A program made the translations under genes and the position numbers. A stretch of DNA of 64,000 nucleotides from Streptomyces sp. RKAG293 (GTDB lineage: Bacteria > Actinomycetota > Actinomycetes > Streptomycetales > Streptomycetaceae). Below the pieces are notes generated by a model. It was given only the letters and a program-made list of their open reading frames with translations, searched no databases and was not told the origin of the DNA. Shown here in pieces: positions 43,360 to 51,773 of this stretch. How positions within the stretch are numbered: the stretch's first letter is position 1; each line of letters opens with the position of its first letter. The stretch is taken from positions 7,673,001 through 7,737,000 of the forward strand of contig NZ_JAJOZB010000001.1 of the NCBI RefSeq assembly GCF_023701745.1. The letters run 5' to 3'.

Positions 43360-44121
43360 ATGACGTCGACGATCCTGGTCACCGGTGGTACGGGAACTCT
43401 GGGCGGCCACGTCCTCCCATTGCTGCGGGCGGCCGGGCGCGAAGTTCGCGTCCTCAGCCGGCAGCGCCGTGAGTCCGTGGACGGCGTCGCGTATGTGAGC
43501 GGCGACCTCCTCAAGGGCGAGGGAATCGAGGCCGCGGTGGACGGCGTCGACGTCGTCCTGCACCTCGCGGGCGGGCCCAAGGGCGATGACGAGGCGACGC
43601 GGAATCTGATGCGGGCCGCGTCACGGGCCGGGGTGCGACACGTGGTGCACGTCTCCGTGATCGGCACGGACACGATGCCGTTGGCCTGGTTCCAGGCCAA
43701 GTTGGGCGCGGAGCGGGCCGTCGCCGAATCCGGCGTCCCGTGGACGACGCTGCGCGCGGCCCAGTTCCACGACCTGGTCCTGACGGTGGTGGAGAAGATG
43801 GGGAAGCTGCCGGTGATCCCGGTCCCGGGCGGACTGCGGTTCCAGCCGGTCGACTCGCGTGATGTCGCGGCCCGGCTGGTGGAGCTGACCCTCGGCGAAC
43901 CGGCCGGGCTGGTGCCCGACCTGGCGGGGCCGAAGGTGTACGGGATGGCCGACCTGAGCCGCGGCTATCTGCGGGCACGCGGCAAGCACCGCCTGATGAT
44001 GCCCGTGCGGATGCCAGGAAAGGCCGGCCGCGCCTACCGGGCCGCCGAGAACCTGTCGCTCGACGGGGCGGCCGTGGGTGAGCGGACCTGGGAGGACTTC
44101 CTGGCGGAGCGGGTCGGCTGA
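43360..44121 (+). CDS. SDR-family NAD(P)-binding oxidoreductase (NmrA-like)
   Basis: 253 residues of the atypical/extended SDR type: nucleotide motif TGGTGTLGGHVLPLL, then GVDVVLHLAGG, HVVHVSVIGTD and RFQPVDSRDVAARLVEL. The catalytic YxxxK is not evident, as in NmrA-like proteins. The gene sits 102 bases from the ECF sigma gene, divergently, as oxidoreductase/epimerase targets of ECF41 factors do. Start ATG 43360 has GGGGAG seven bases upstream. Substrate unknown. Confidence 0.88.
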   Translation: MTSTILVTGGTGTLGGHVLPLLRAAGREVRVLSRQRRESVDGVAYVSGDLLKGEGIEAAVDGVDVVLHLAGGPKGDDEATRNLMRAASRAGVRHVVHVSVIGTDTMPLAWFQAKLGAERAVAESGVPWTTLRAAQFHDLVLTVVEKMGKLPVIPVPGGLRFQPVDSRDVAARLVELTLGEPAGLVPDLAGPKVYGMADLSRGYLRARGKHRLMMPVRMPGKAGRAYRAAENLSLDGAAVGERTWEDFLAERVG

Positions 44122-44130
44122 CCCCTGGTT

Positions 44131-44484
44131 TCACGCGGTCAGGACACCGGCCATGGCGGCGAGCACCGCGGGGACCACGCGGTAGTAGACCCAGGTGCCA
44201 CGCCGCTCGGAGGTGAGCAGCCCGGCCTCGCGCAGCTTCTTCAGATGGTGGCTGACCGTGGGCTGCGAGACGCCGACGTCGGAGATGTCGCAGACGCAGG
44301 CCTCGCCGCCGTCGTGCGAGGCGACCAGGGAGAACAGCCGCAGTCGGACGGGATCGCCGAGAGCCTTGAACATCGCCGCGGTCAGTTCGGCCTCGAGGAC
44401 GGTCAGCGGCCGTTGCGTCAGCGGTGGGCAGCACGGCACGGCCGGCCGCAGGACCGGCAACTCGGCGACCTCTGAATTCGACAT
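44131..44484 (-). CDS. arsR: ArsR-family metalloregulator
   Basis: 117 residues. Winged helix (AMFKALGDPVRLRLFSLVASHDGGEACVCDISDVGVSQPTVSHHLKKLREAGLLTSERRGTWVYYRV) with the ArsR-type Cys pair CVC at the recognition region and a second vicinal Cys pair near the N-terminus (AVPCCPP). ATG 44484 follows a CAACAT -10 box by six bases, so the transcript is probably leaderless. Divergent from the ArsO-like gene, with two operator-like sequences between. Senses arsenite or antimonite by family. Confidence 0.92.
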   Translation of the reverse strand: MSNSEVAELPVLRPAVPCCPPLTQRPLTVLEAELTAAMFKALGDPVRLRLFSLVASHDGGEACVCDISDVGVSQPTVSHHLKKLREAGLLTSERRGTWVYYRVVPAVLAAMAGVLTA

Positions 44485-44490
44485 GCGTCT

Positions 44491-44519
44491 ATGTTGACAC
44501 CCATCGAAGCCGGTGACAA
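44491..44519 (-). promoter_or_regulatory. arsR promoter
   Basis: Minus strand TTGTCA (44519-44514), 17-base spacer, CAACAT (44496-44491), six bases before ATG 44484. It overlaps the left operator copy. Confidence 0.55.
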
Positions 44520-44544
44520 GCTTTGCTGTATCGATGGATGTCAA
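44494..44544. promoter_or_regulatory. Paired inverted ArsR operator copies
   Basis: TTGACACCCATCGA (44494-44507) and, inverted, TCGATGGATGTCAA (44531-44544), 13 of 14 bases matching. They occupy the divergent arsR/arsO-like region; each copy could serve one promoter. Confidence 0.65.
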
Positions 44545-44648
44545 AGCAACGGGCGTCGGGTCGCTGCCGCCGCATGGCTTTCCGGCCATGTCCTCTCCTG
44601 CCCAGCGCCCTCCCGCCCCCTCCCGCCGCCCGGAAAGGCTCAACCACC

Positions 44649-46007
44649 ATGAGTACGACCAGCGCTCTTCCCGTCGTCGTCATCGGAGCCGGTCCCATCG
44701 GGCTGGCAGCCGCCGCCCAGCTGCTGGAGCGCGGGCTGGAGCCCTTGGTGCTGGAGACCGGTACCGGCGCGGGCAGCTCGGTGCGCGAGTGGGGGCATGT
44801 CCGGCTCTTCTCCACCTGGAGCGAGGTCGTCGACCCGGCCGCGGAGAAGCTGCTGACCCCCACCGGCTGGATCCGCCCCGACGGGGCCGGCTACCCCTCG
44901 GGCGCCGACTGGGTGGAGAGCTACCTGCGGCCGCTGGCCGACGCTCTGGGCGATCGGGTCCGGTACGGCGCCCGGGTGACCGGCGTGTCCCGGGCCGGAC
45001 GGGATCGCGTCGTGGACGCCGACCGTGCCGAGCAGCCCTTCACCGTCCACATCACCCGTTCCGGCGGGGCCGAGGAGCGGATCACCGCCCGCGCCGTCCT
45101 CGATGCCTCCGGCACCTGGTCGACCCCCGCCCCGCTGGGCGGCGACGGCCTGCCGGCGCTCGGCGAGCGCGCCGCCGCGGACCGCATCGCCTACCGCGTC
45201 CCGGACCTCGCCGACCCGGCCGTCCGCGCCCGGTACGCCGGCAGACGCACCGCCGTGATCGGCTCCGGTGCCTCCGCCTTCACCGCCCTGGCCTATCTGG
45301 CGGACCTCGCCGAGCAGGTCCCCGGTACCCACGCGGTGTGGATTCTGCGCCGTGGCCTCAGCGGCAGCACCTTCGGCGGCGGCGAAGCCGATCAGCTCCC
45401 CGCCCGCGGCGCCCTCGGTCTGCGCGCGAAGGCCGCCGTCGAGGCCGGCCACGCGGGCGCCGTCACCGGATTCCGTACGGCCGCTGTGGAGCGTGACGGC
45501 GAGCGGCTCGTGCTGGTCGGGGAGGACGGCACCCGTCTGGAGCCGGTCGACGAGATCATCGGCCTGACCGGTCTGCGCCCGGACCTGTCGTTCGTCGGCG
45601 AACTGCGCCTCGGCCTGGACGAGCGCCTCCAGGCGCCCGCCGCACTGGCACCGCTGATCGACCCCAACGTCCACTCGTGCGGCACCGTCCACCCGCACGG
45701 CGTCAAGGAGCTCTCCCACCCCGAGGCCGGCGTCTACCTGGTCGGTATGAAGTCCTACGGCCGCGCGCCGACGTTCCTGGCCATGACCGGGTACGAGCAG
45801 GTCCGCTCCATCGCCGCATCGCTCGCCGGTGATCACGAGTCCGCCGAACGCGTCGAGTTGACGCTGCCCGAGACCGGAGTGTGCGGCGGAGCGGGTCTCT
45901 TCGACGAAACCGAGGCCGCCACCGACGGCGGAGGCTGCTGCTCGGCCCCGGCCACCCTCCGGATCGGCACCGTCATCCCCATGCGCACCGCGTCGGGCGG
46001 CTGCTGA
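44649..46007 (+). CDS. arsO: ArsO-like flavoprotein monooxygenase/oxidoreductase
   Basis: 452 residues. FAD site VIGAGPIGLAAAAQLLERG, Rossmann NAD(P) site VIGSGASAFTALAYLADLA, and the end-of-FAD motif SYGRAPTFLAMTGYEQVRSIAASL. The C-terminal 50 residues carry a Cys-containing tail (TGVCGGAG, GGGCCSAP), as in flavoproteins placed next to arsR in Streptomyces arsenic islands. Probable NADPH-linked redox step on arsenic or an organoarsenical; not proven. ATG 44649 is the start at the conserved N-terminus; AAAGG is 12 bases upstream. No efflux or reductase gene of the usual ars set is next to it. Confidence 0.82.
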   Translation: MSTTSALPVVVIGAGPIGLAAAAQLLERGLEPLVLETGTGAGSSVREWGHVRLFSTWSEVVDPAAEKLLTPTGWIRPDGAGYPSGADWVESYLRPLADALGDRVRYGARVTGVSRAGRDRVVDADRAEQPFTVHITRSGGAEERITARAVLDASGTWSTPAPLGGDGLPALGERAAADRIAYRVPDLADPAVRARYAGRRTAVIGSGASAFTALAYLADLAEQVPGTHAVWILRRGLSGSTFGGGEADQLPARGALGLRAKAAVEAGHAGAVTGFRTAAVERDGERLVLVGEDGTRLEPVDEIIGLTGLRPDLSFVGELRLGLDERLQAPAALAPLIDPNVHSCGTVHPHGVKELSHPEAGVYLVGMKSYGRAPTFLAMTGYEQVRSIAASLAGDHESAERVELTLPETGVCGGAGLFDETEAATDGGGCCSAPATLRIGTVIPMRTASGGC

Positions 46008-46202
46008 CGGGTGCGGCCCGGCGGCCCGACGCCGCCGGCCCTGGTGGGTGGGGCCGGGCTCAGCGTTGCGCCATTCGGGTGTACCGGAGGGTGGGGCGGA
46101 CCCGGCCGGCGCCCGACGGGGGAGTCCGGGGCGTGGCAGAGCGGTTGTGGCGCCAGGGCTCCGGGCCCACCATGAGGTAGTGGATTAAGGCGGAACTGTG
46201 CG

Positions 46203-48692
46203 ATGGACGGAGCTGACGGGGTGGACTCCCGTGGACCCCTCGACGTCACGAGAGCAGCCACAGCGGTTCTCGACGCCCGTGGACGGGTCATCGGGTGGAG
46301 CCCGGCGGCGGCGGAGCTGCTCGGCTATGAGGCGCACGACGTGCTCGGGCGCCCCGCTGACGAGCTGCTGGCGCGCCGTGCGGGCACCGGCGGGCGCGCC
46401 GGCCCGCCAGGGGCGGAGCAGAGCACCCGCAGCGTGGTTCTCCATCTGCGCCACCGGGACGGCCGCTCGCTGCGGATCGCCACGACGATGGTCCCGGTGT
46501 CCTCCGAAGGGTCCGGGCCGGCCTGGCTCTTCGTCGCCGCCGATTCGGAGGAGCTGGACCAGTGGGAGGCCCAGCAGGCGATGCTGCAGGGGCTCGTCAC
46601 CCGCTCCTCCGTCGGCCTCGCCATCTACAACGCCGACATGCGGGTGGTGTGGATCAACGCCGAGCTGAACCGCGAAATGGGCTCCACACAGTACGTCGGC
46701 ATGTCCCCGGACGAGATGCTCCTGGACGGCGAGGTTCTGTCCGAGGGGTATCCGCCCACGCTGGAACAGGTCATGAGGACGGTGTTCGCCACCGGCGAGC
46801 CCGTCATCGATCTGCACTACGGCGGCCGCGCACCCGTCGATCCGGAGCACGACCGCGTCTGGTCGTGCTCCTACTACCGGCTTCAGGACACCCAGGGGAA
46901 ATCCCTGGGCATGTGCGAGGAGTCGGTGGACATCACCGACCGTTACCGGGCCCAGCAGCGGCTGGCCCTCCTGGTGCGCGCCGGAGCGCGCATCGGTACG
47001 ACCCTGGACATGAGTCGCACGGCGCGGGAGCTCGCCGAGGTCGCCGTGCCGCAGTTCGCGGACGCGATCACCGTGGACCTGCTGGAGGCGGTACTGGAAG
47101 GGGACCAGACCACGCCGGGGACCACCGCCGGACGGCGGCTGGTCCGGATGTGGGGAGACACCGGACGGGCCGGCGGGACGACGGGCGCGGGAGCCCCGCG
47201 ACGTTCGGCACGCCGGCTGGTCGACTACCCACCGGCATCGGCCCAGGCCCGCAGCCTGGCCCTGGGCCGGAAGATTCTGGAGACCGGCCCGAACCCGCAG
47301 CACACGGCGCACGACGTGAAGGAGACTCCGGACGCGAAGGCGGCGCAGGAACCGCTGCTCCGCTCGTGTCTCGCCGTGCCGCTACGGGCCGGGCGCAGCC
47401 CGATCGGACTCGTCACGTTCTTCCGGAACCGGTACACCGACCCGTTCGACGACGGTGAGCTGGACCTCGCCGACGAGCTCGTCGCGCGTACCGCGGTCTG
47501 TATCGACAACGCCCGCCGGTTCACCCGTGAGCACACGGCCGCTCTCCGGCTGCAACGCAGCCTGCTCCCGCAGAGCCTGCCACCGCAGACGGCCGTCGAG
47601 CTGGCGTACCGCTATCTGCCCGCCGACAGCCGGGCCGGGGTCGGCGGCGACTGGTTCGACGTCATTCCGCTGTCGGGCACCCGGGTCGGCCTGGTGGTCG
47701 GGGATGTGGTCGGGCACGGCCTGGGAGCCGCCGCCACCATGGGGCGCCTGCGCACCAGCGTCCGGGTCCTCGCCCAGCTCGATCTCGCCCCGGACGAACT
47801 CCTGACGCGGCTGGACAACCTGGTCGGCCAGTCCGCCAAGGAGTGGGCCGCGGTCAGGGGCGTGCGGGGCGGCGGCCCGGAGGACGACGAAGCCCTCGGC
47901 GCGACCTGCCTGTACGCGGTGTACGACCCGGTGACCGGACAGTGCAGCATGGCGCGCGCGGGCCACCCGCTGCCGGCCGTGGTCGACGCGGAGACCGGCC
48001 TCGTCAGCTATCCGGAGCTCCCCGCGGGCCCGCCCCTGGGACTGGGCGGCCTGCCCTTCGAGAGCACGGACCTGCAGCTGCCCGCAGGCAGCCTCATCGC
48101 ACTTTTCACCAACGGTCTGGTCCAGTCCTCCGACCGCGACATCGACGCCGGGCTCGACCGGCTCGACGAAATCCTCGCCGAGCACCGGCGCCCCCTGGAG
48201 GAGCTCGCCGACCGGACCGTCTCGACGCTGCTCCCCGGGCCGTCGGACGACGACGCGGCCCTGCTCCTCGTCCGCACGCGAAGGCTCGACAAGTACCGGG
48301 TGGCCGTGTGGGAGCTGGCCGCCGACCCGGTCATGGTCGGCCGCGCCCGCGCCGCGGCCACCGGGCAGCTCGGCGAATGGGGCCTGGACGACGTCTCGTT
48401 CACCACCGAACTGATCGTCAGCGAGCTGGTCACCAACGCCATCCGCTACGCCGAGGGCCCCATCCTGCTGAGGCTCATCCGCGATCAGACCCTCATCTGC
48501 GAGGTCTCCGACTCCGGGCACACCTCACCCCATATGCGCCACGCGGCGAGCGATGACGAAGGCGGCCGCGGCCTCTTCCTCATCGCCCAGATGACCGAGC
48601 ACTGGGGAACGCGCTACACGCCCACGGGCAAGACGATCTGGGCCGAACAGGACCTGCCGCCCGCGGACAGCGCGGAGCGGGCCGATCCGTAG
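46203..48692 (+). CDS. PAS/GAF/SpoIIE-type PP2C phosphatase with ATPase (anti-sigma kinase-like) domain
   Basis: 829 residues. PAS (about 15-55, GRVIGWSPAAAELLGYEAHDVLGRPADELL), second PAS (about 125-240), GAF (about 255-440), SpoIIE/PP2C domain (about 450-690, GVGGDWFDVIPLSGTRVGLVVGDVVGHGLGAAATMGRLR), and a GHKL ATPase at the end (about 710-820, ELIVSELVTNAIRYAEGP ... GGRGLFLIAQMTEHWG). Such proteins act on anti-anti-sigma factors in stress or development. The start ATG has only GGCGG upstream. Single gene; converges with the DUF1707 gene over 30 bases. Confidence 0.92.
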   Translation: MDGADGVDSRGPLDVTRAATAVLDARGRVIGWSPAAAELLGYEAHDVLGRPADELLARRAGTGGRAGPPGAEQSTRSVVLHLRHRDGRSLRIATTMVPVSSEGSGPAWLFVAADSEELDQWEAQQAMLQGLVTRSSVGLAIYNADMRVVWINAELNREMGSTQYVGMSPDEMLLDGEVLSEGYPPTLEQVMRTVFATGEPVIDLHYGGRAPVDPEHDRVWSCSYYRLQDTQGKSLGMCEESVDITDRYRAQQRLALLVRAGARIGTTLDMSRTARELAEVAVPQFADAITVDLLEAVLEGDQTTPGTTAGRRLVRMWGDTGRAGGTTGAGAPRRSARRLVDYPPASAQARSLALGRKILETGPNPQHTAHDVKETPDAKAAQEPLLRSCLAVPLRAGRSPIGLVTFFRNRYTDPFDDGELDLADELVARTAVCIDNARRFTREHTAALRLQRSLLPQSLPPQTAVELAYRYLPADSRAGVGGDWFDVIPLSGTRVGLVVGDVVGHGLGAAATMGRLRTSVRVLAQLDLAPDELLTRLDNLVGQSAKEWAAVRGVRGGGPEDDEALGATCLYAVYDPVTGQCSMARAGHPLPAVVDAETGLVSYPELPAGPPLGLGGLPFESTDLQLPAGSLIALFTNGLVQSSDRDIDAGLDRLDEILAEHRRPLEELADRTVSTLLPGPSDDDAALLLVRTRRLDKYRVAVWELAADPVMVGRARAAATGQLGEWGLDDVSFTTELIVSELVTNAIRYAEGPILLRLIRDQTLICEVSDSGHTSPHMRHAASDDEGGRGLFLIAQMTEHWGTRYTPTGKTIWAEQDLPPADSAERADP

Positions 48693-48722
48693 TCCGCGGT
48701 GCGAACGCCGTCACGCCCTGCG

Positions 48723-49370
48723 TCAGCGGGCGATCGACTTCATCGGCCCGGGCCGGCGCAGCAGCCACTGCAGAAAACCGCGGCGGGGCGGCCTGGGCGG
48801 TCGCACCGTGATGCTGCCGCTGCGCACCTTTCCCGTCACATGGATACGCAGCCGGATCGGCGTCCCGGCGGAGACATGTGCCCGATGGCGCACGCTGCCG
48901 CTGCTCACCGAGACCTCGTCGACGTCCACGAAAACGTCCGGCGGCACTATCAGGGTCACCGACCCGCTGCGCACCGACGCTTCGATCTCCAGGGTGGGCG
49001 ACCCGATGACGGCACTGGTGAAGTCGAGCACGACGGAGCCGCTGTTGGACTCGATCTCCATCTGCCGGGGCACCGCCCACGTGCCCTCGCGCTTCGCGCT
49101 CGCGCTGTCGACCGCGATCCGCGACCTGTCCTTCGGGGCGGGGGAGGGGACACCGCCCGTCCACGACGGTCCGGTCGCCGGCAGATCCGTGAGCACCGCT
49201 TCGAGTTCTCGGTAAGTACGCGCCGTCAACGCCACCTCGAGCCGTTCGTCCAGCTCTTCGGCGGTCAACCGGCCGTCTCCCGCGGCGACCCGCAGCCGCT
49301 CCACGACCTGGTCCCGGTCTTCGTGAGACGCGCGCAGCTCGCCGTGATCGGGCACCAATTCACCGGACAT
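48723..49370 (-). CDS. DUF1707 protein with beta-rich C-terminal domain
   Basis: 215 residues. The DUF1707/SHOCT-like N-terminus (about 10-60) reads ELRASHEDRDQVVERLRVAAGDGRLTAEELDERLEVALTARTYRELEAVLTDLP, a standard actinobacterial domain. The C-terminal half is beta-rich (SGSVVLDFTSAVIGSPTLEIEASVRSGSVTLIVPPDVFVDV), similar to LiaF-type or DUF4097-type envelope-stress proteins. There is no membrane segment, so membrane contact would be indirect. ATG 49370 lies six bases after TACAGT, so it is probably leaderless. Confidence 0.85.
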   Translation of the reverse strand: MSGELVPDHGELRASHEDRDQVVERLRVAAGDGRLTAEELDERLEVALTARTYRELEAVLTDLPATGPSWTGGVPSPAPKDRSRIAVDSASAKREGTWAVPRQMEIESNSGSVVLDFTSAVIGSPTLEIEASVRSGSVTLIVPPDVFVDVDEVSVSSGSVRHRAHVSAGTPIRLRIHVTGKVRSGSITVRPPRPPRRGFLQWLLRRPGPMKSIAR

Positions 49371-49444
49371 GCCCACACTGTAGTGGGTGTCAGCCGAGGG
49401 GGCACGGGAGCCGGTCGGAGGGGCGGCGGTTCACTCGGTGGCGT

Positions 49445-49846
49445 TCAGAGCGTTCGCTGGACCCGGTAGCCGGCGAGGGCGGGATACGGCGAGGGAGAGA
49501 GGTCCCGGTGATGCGGAAGCTCGACGACCTCGGCGCCGCACCCCCGGACGAAGTCCATGACGGAGTCCGCCGTGCGGTCGTCGAGCGAGAACACCCAGCG
49601 ACCGGGTATCAACACCGTGTCGATGGTCCCCACCGCGACCCGGGCGAGCAGCAGGCTCAGCTCCGGCCGCACCGCCCGGCAGGAGACGCCGTTGTCCAGG
49701 AAGATCTCCGGGGCGTGGTGGCCGAGCCGGTCGGCGTGCTCTTCGAGGGCGTGCAGATGGACCGCCATCCGCCACTGGTCGTACGGGTAGCAGCGCAGAT
49801 AGGCAGCGGCCCGCGCCCGACCCCGATAGGTGTCCGCCGTGGACAT
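49445..49846 (-). CDS. Resolvase-fold protein lacking the catalytic serine
   Basis: 133 residues that follow the N-terminal serine-recombinase pattern: AAYLRCYPYDQW, LEEHADRLG, IFLDNGVSCRAVRPELSLLLARVAVGTIDTVLIPGRWVFSLDDRTADSVMDFVRGCGAEVVELP. Where a resolvase has ARVSTxxQ, the sequence is LRCYPYDQ, so the nucleophilic Ser is replaced; there is also no C-terminal HTH. It is probably a non-catalytic DNA- or protein-interaction module, of unknown role. GAGGAGG lies about eight bases before ATG 49846. Confidence 0.65.
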   Translation of the reverse strand: MSTADTYRGRARAAAYLRCYPYDQWRMAVHLHALEEHADRLGHHAPEIFLDNGVSCRAVRPELSLLLARVAVGTIDTVLIPGRWVFSLDDRTADSVMDFVRGCGAEVVELPHHRDLSPSPYPALAGYRVQRTL

Positions 49847-50170
49847 GACCGCCTCCTCGTTCACCCGGGCGCCGGATTCACCGGAATCGCCGGAGCGGCC
49901 GGGTCCAGCGCTGGGACCTGTCCCACGACCCGCTACATACCGCCCATACTGGACGGCAAAAGTAGTTGTTGTCTATACCATTGGCGGTAAATCTTTTGTA
50001 TGGGGGGGTCCTCGGGCGATGCGATCGCATCCAGGCCCCGGGTACGGGCCGCCCGCGCGGCCTGGATGCGGTGGGCCGCCCCCGGCCGGTGCTGTGGCAG
50101 GCTGCGAGGAGAAACCCGGCCCCCCGGACCGCCGTCTTCGGGGCCGGACACATCACGGAGGTACGCCACG
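49847..50170. other. AT-rich, palindrome-bearing intergenic region
   Basis: About 320 bases with divergent genes on either side. 49955-50005 is strikingly AT-rich for this genome. 50018-50031 (GATGCGATCGCATC) is a perfect 14-bp palindrome, and 50027-50037 pairs with 50059-50069 (11 bp perfect arms GCATCCAGGCC/GGCCTGGATGC). No gene seen; promoters of both neighbours should be here. Confidence 0.55.
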
Positions 50171-51001
50171 GTGAGCACAACGTCGGATCATTCGGGACGC
50201 ACAGTGACCTCGGCCGATCACCGCGTCGCCGTCGCGACCGAGACCGATCGGTTCGTGGCGGCGGTCAAGGGCGCCGACCTGGCGACCCCGGTGCCGAGCT
50301 GTCCTGGCTGGACGCTCGCCGACCTGGTCAAGCACACCGGGAGCGTGCAGCGCTGGTTCTCCGTCCTGCTGCGCCAGCAGGTCCAGGAACGGCCGCGAAG
50401 CCGTGACGTCGAGCTGCGGCTGCCCCCGACCGATGACGGCTACCCCGACTGGCTGACGGCGAGCGCGGCCGAGGCCGCGAACGCCTTCGCGGCCACCGAC
50501 CCCGATGCCCCGATGTGGGTGTGGGGCGCCGACCACCACGCCCGGTTCTGGGTGCGGCGGATGCTCTTCGAAACGCTGGTGCACCGCACCGACGCGGAAC
50601 GCGCGCTGGACCTGCGGCCGGTGATCGACCGCGACCTGGCGGCCGACGGCGTCGACGAGTTCCTGACCAATCTGCCGTTCGCCGCGTCCTTCGCGCCCAA
50701 GGTGTCCAATCTGCGCGGCGACGGGAAGACCATCCGGTTCCAGTGCACGGACGTCAGCGGCACCGGCACCGGCAACGTCAGCGGCAACGGTGGCTGGCTG
50801 GTCCGCCTGCGGCCCGACGGCTTCGGGATCGACCCGCACCCCGCCGGGCCGGCGACGCCCACCGCCGACGCGACCGTGCGAGGCGCCGCAGCGGATCTGC
50901 TGCTGCTCCTTTACGGCCGGCTCGACCGTGCCGCGGACCTCTTCGGGATCGAGGGCGACGAGGAACTGCTCGCGCACTGGTTCGCCAACTCGGAGTTCTG
51001 A
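50171..51001 (+). CDS. Mycothiol-dependent maleylpyruvate isomerase-family protein
   Basis: 276 residues. The N-terminal DinB-like MDMPI domain (about 20-150) carries CPGWTLADLVKHTGSVQRW and the metal-binding pattern His...Glu/His seen as VHRTDAERA; the C-terminal domain (about 180-270) is the SCP2-like MDMPI half (GNGGWLVRLRPDGFGIDP ... ATVRGAAADLLLLLYGR). Proteins of this family use mycothiol as cofactor in detoxification. GGAGG is 10 bases before GTG 50171. Substrate unknown. Confidence 0.87.
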   Translation: MSTTSDHSGRTVTSADHRVAVATETDRFVAAVKGADLATPVPSCPGWTLADLVKHTGSVQRWFSVLLRQQVQERPRSRDVELRLPPTDDGYPDWLTASAAEAANAFAATDPDAPMWVWGADHHARFWVRRMLFETLVHRTDAERALDLRPVIDRDLAADGVDEFLTNLPFAASFAPKVSNLRGDGKTIRFQCTDVSGTGTGNVSGNGGWLVRLRPDGFGIDPHPAGPATPTADATVRGAAADLLLLLYGRLDRAADLFGIEGDEELLAHWFANSEF

Positions 51002-51020
51002 GACACCCGGACCCGGAACG

Positions 51021-51437
51021 TCAGGCGTTGCGGTCGGCCTCGGCCTCGCCCGATGCCAGTCGGCGGTGGATCTCCGTGGTCATGGCGTGGATGGCCCGCG
51101 TCAGCTCGGTGTTGGTCTTGAGCTCCAGCTCCTGCTCGACGAAGTCGTGATCCGCCTTGGCCTGCTGGAACACGGCCTGCCGGTTCTGTCCGATCATGAC
51201 GAACGTCGACAGGAAGATCGCCTCGAGCGATACGACGAGCGTCAACGTGGGCCAGGGGTTGGTCTCGACGACCAGCATCCAGACCACGAACGCGACGCCG
51301 TGGAGATAGACGAACATCATCGAGCCGGCGAACTTGGTGATCGCATCGGCGATGCGCAGCTGAAGGTCCGAAGAACGGCTGGCGCGGTGCGCGACGACAA
51401 CCGGATGGTGCCGCGCCTGGTCGTCGGGCCTGCTCAT
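51021..51437 (-). CDS. DUF1003 membrane protein
   Basis: 138 residues. DUF1003: ADAITKFAGSMMFVYLHGVAFVVWMLV followed by a second hydrophobic stretch (WPTLTLVVSLEAIFLSTFVMIGQNRQ), two membrane helices, then a charged cytoplasmic helix (QQAKADHDFVEQELELKTNTEL). The family function is unknown; some members are linked to metal or envelope stress. Isolated gene, ending 19 bases from the preceding convergent gene. Confidence 0.88.
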   Translation of the reverse strand: MSRPDDQARHHPVVVAHRASRSSDLQLRIADAITKFAGSMMFVYLHGVAFVVWMLVVETNPWPTLTLVVSLEAIFLSTFVMIGQNRQAVFQQAKADHDFVEQELELKTNTELTRAIHAMTTEIHRRLASGEAEADRNA

Positions 51438-51773
51438 CGGGATCTACCGCCTTCTGGGGTCGTCGACCGGCGCCATGGCACCGGGTGAACTCGCTGCATG
51501 GTGTCAGACCCGCATCTCACGGCTGCCCGCCGAGCTGGGCGCGGAGCCGGTCACCGAGGGTGACCGGCGCGCACTGACCGTTCGCTCTGCCCTGCCGGCA
51601 ACTGAGGACGTTCGGGACCCTGCGCGTCAGCGCCGCCTGGGTGAGGATGGGAGGGCAGGCAGGATCGATGGACGACCGAAGCACGACCACCGAAGCACGG
51701 ACAACCAAAGCGGCGAAGCGCGACCACGTCTGCACACGTCGAAGACCGCGGAGCCGCGGAAACGGACAGTGCG
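51438..51773. other. Intergenic region before the cNMP-binding gene
   Basis: About 336 bases with no supported gene. The only structure is a short direct repeat ACCGAAGCACG at 51675-51685 and 51689-51699 with a third looser copy after it. Confidence 0.5.

Noticed and set aside
49445..49846. Active serine recombinase
   Set aside because: The nucleophilic Ser position is not Ser and the DNA-binding tail is missing.
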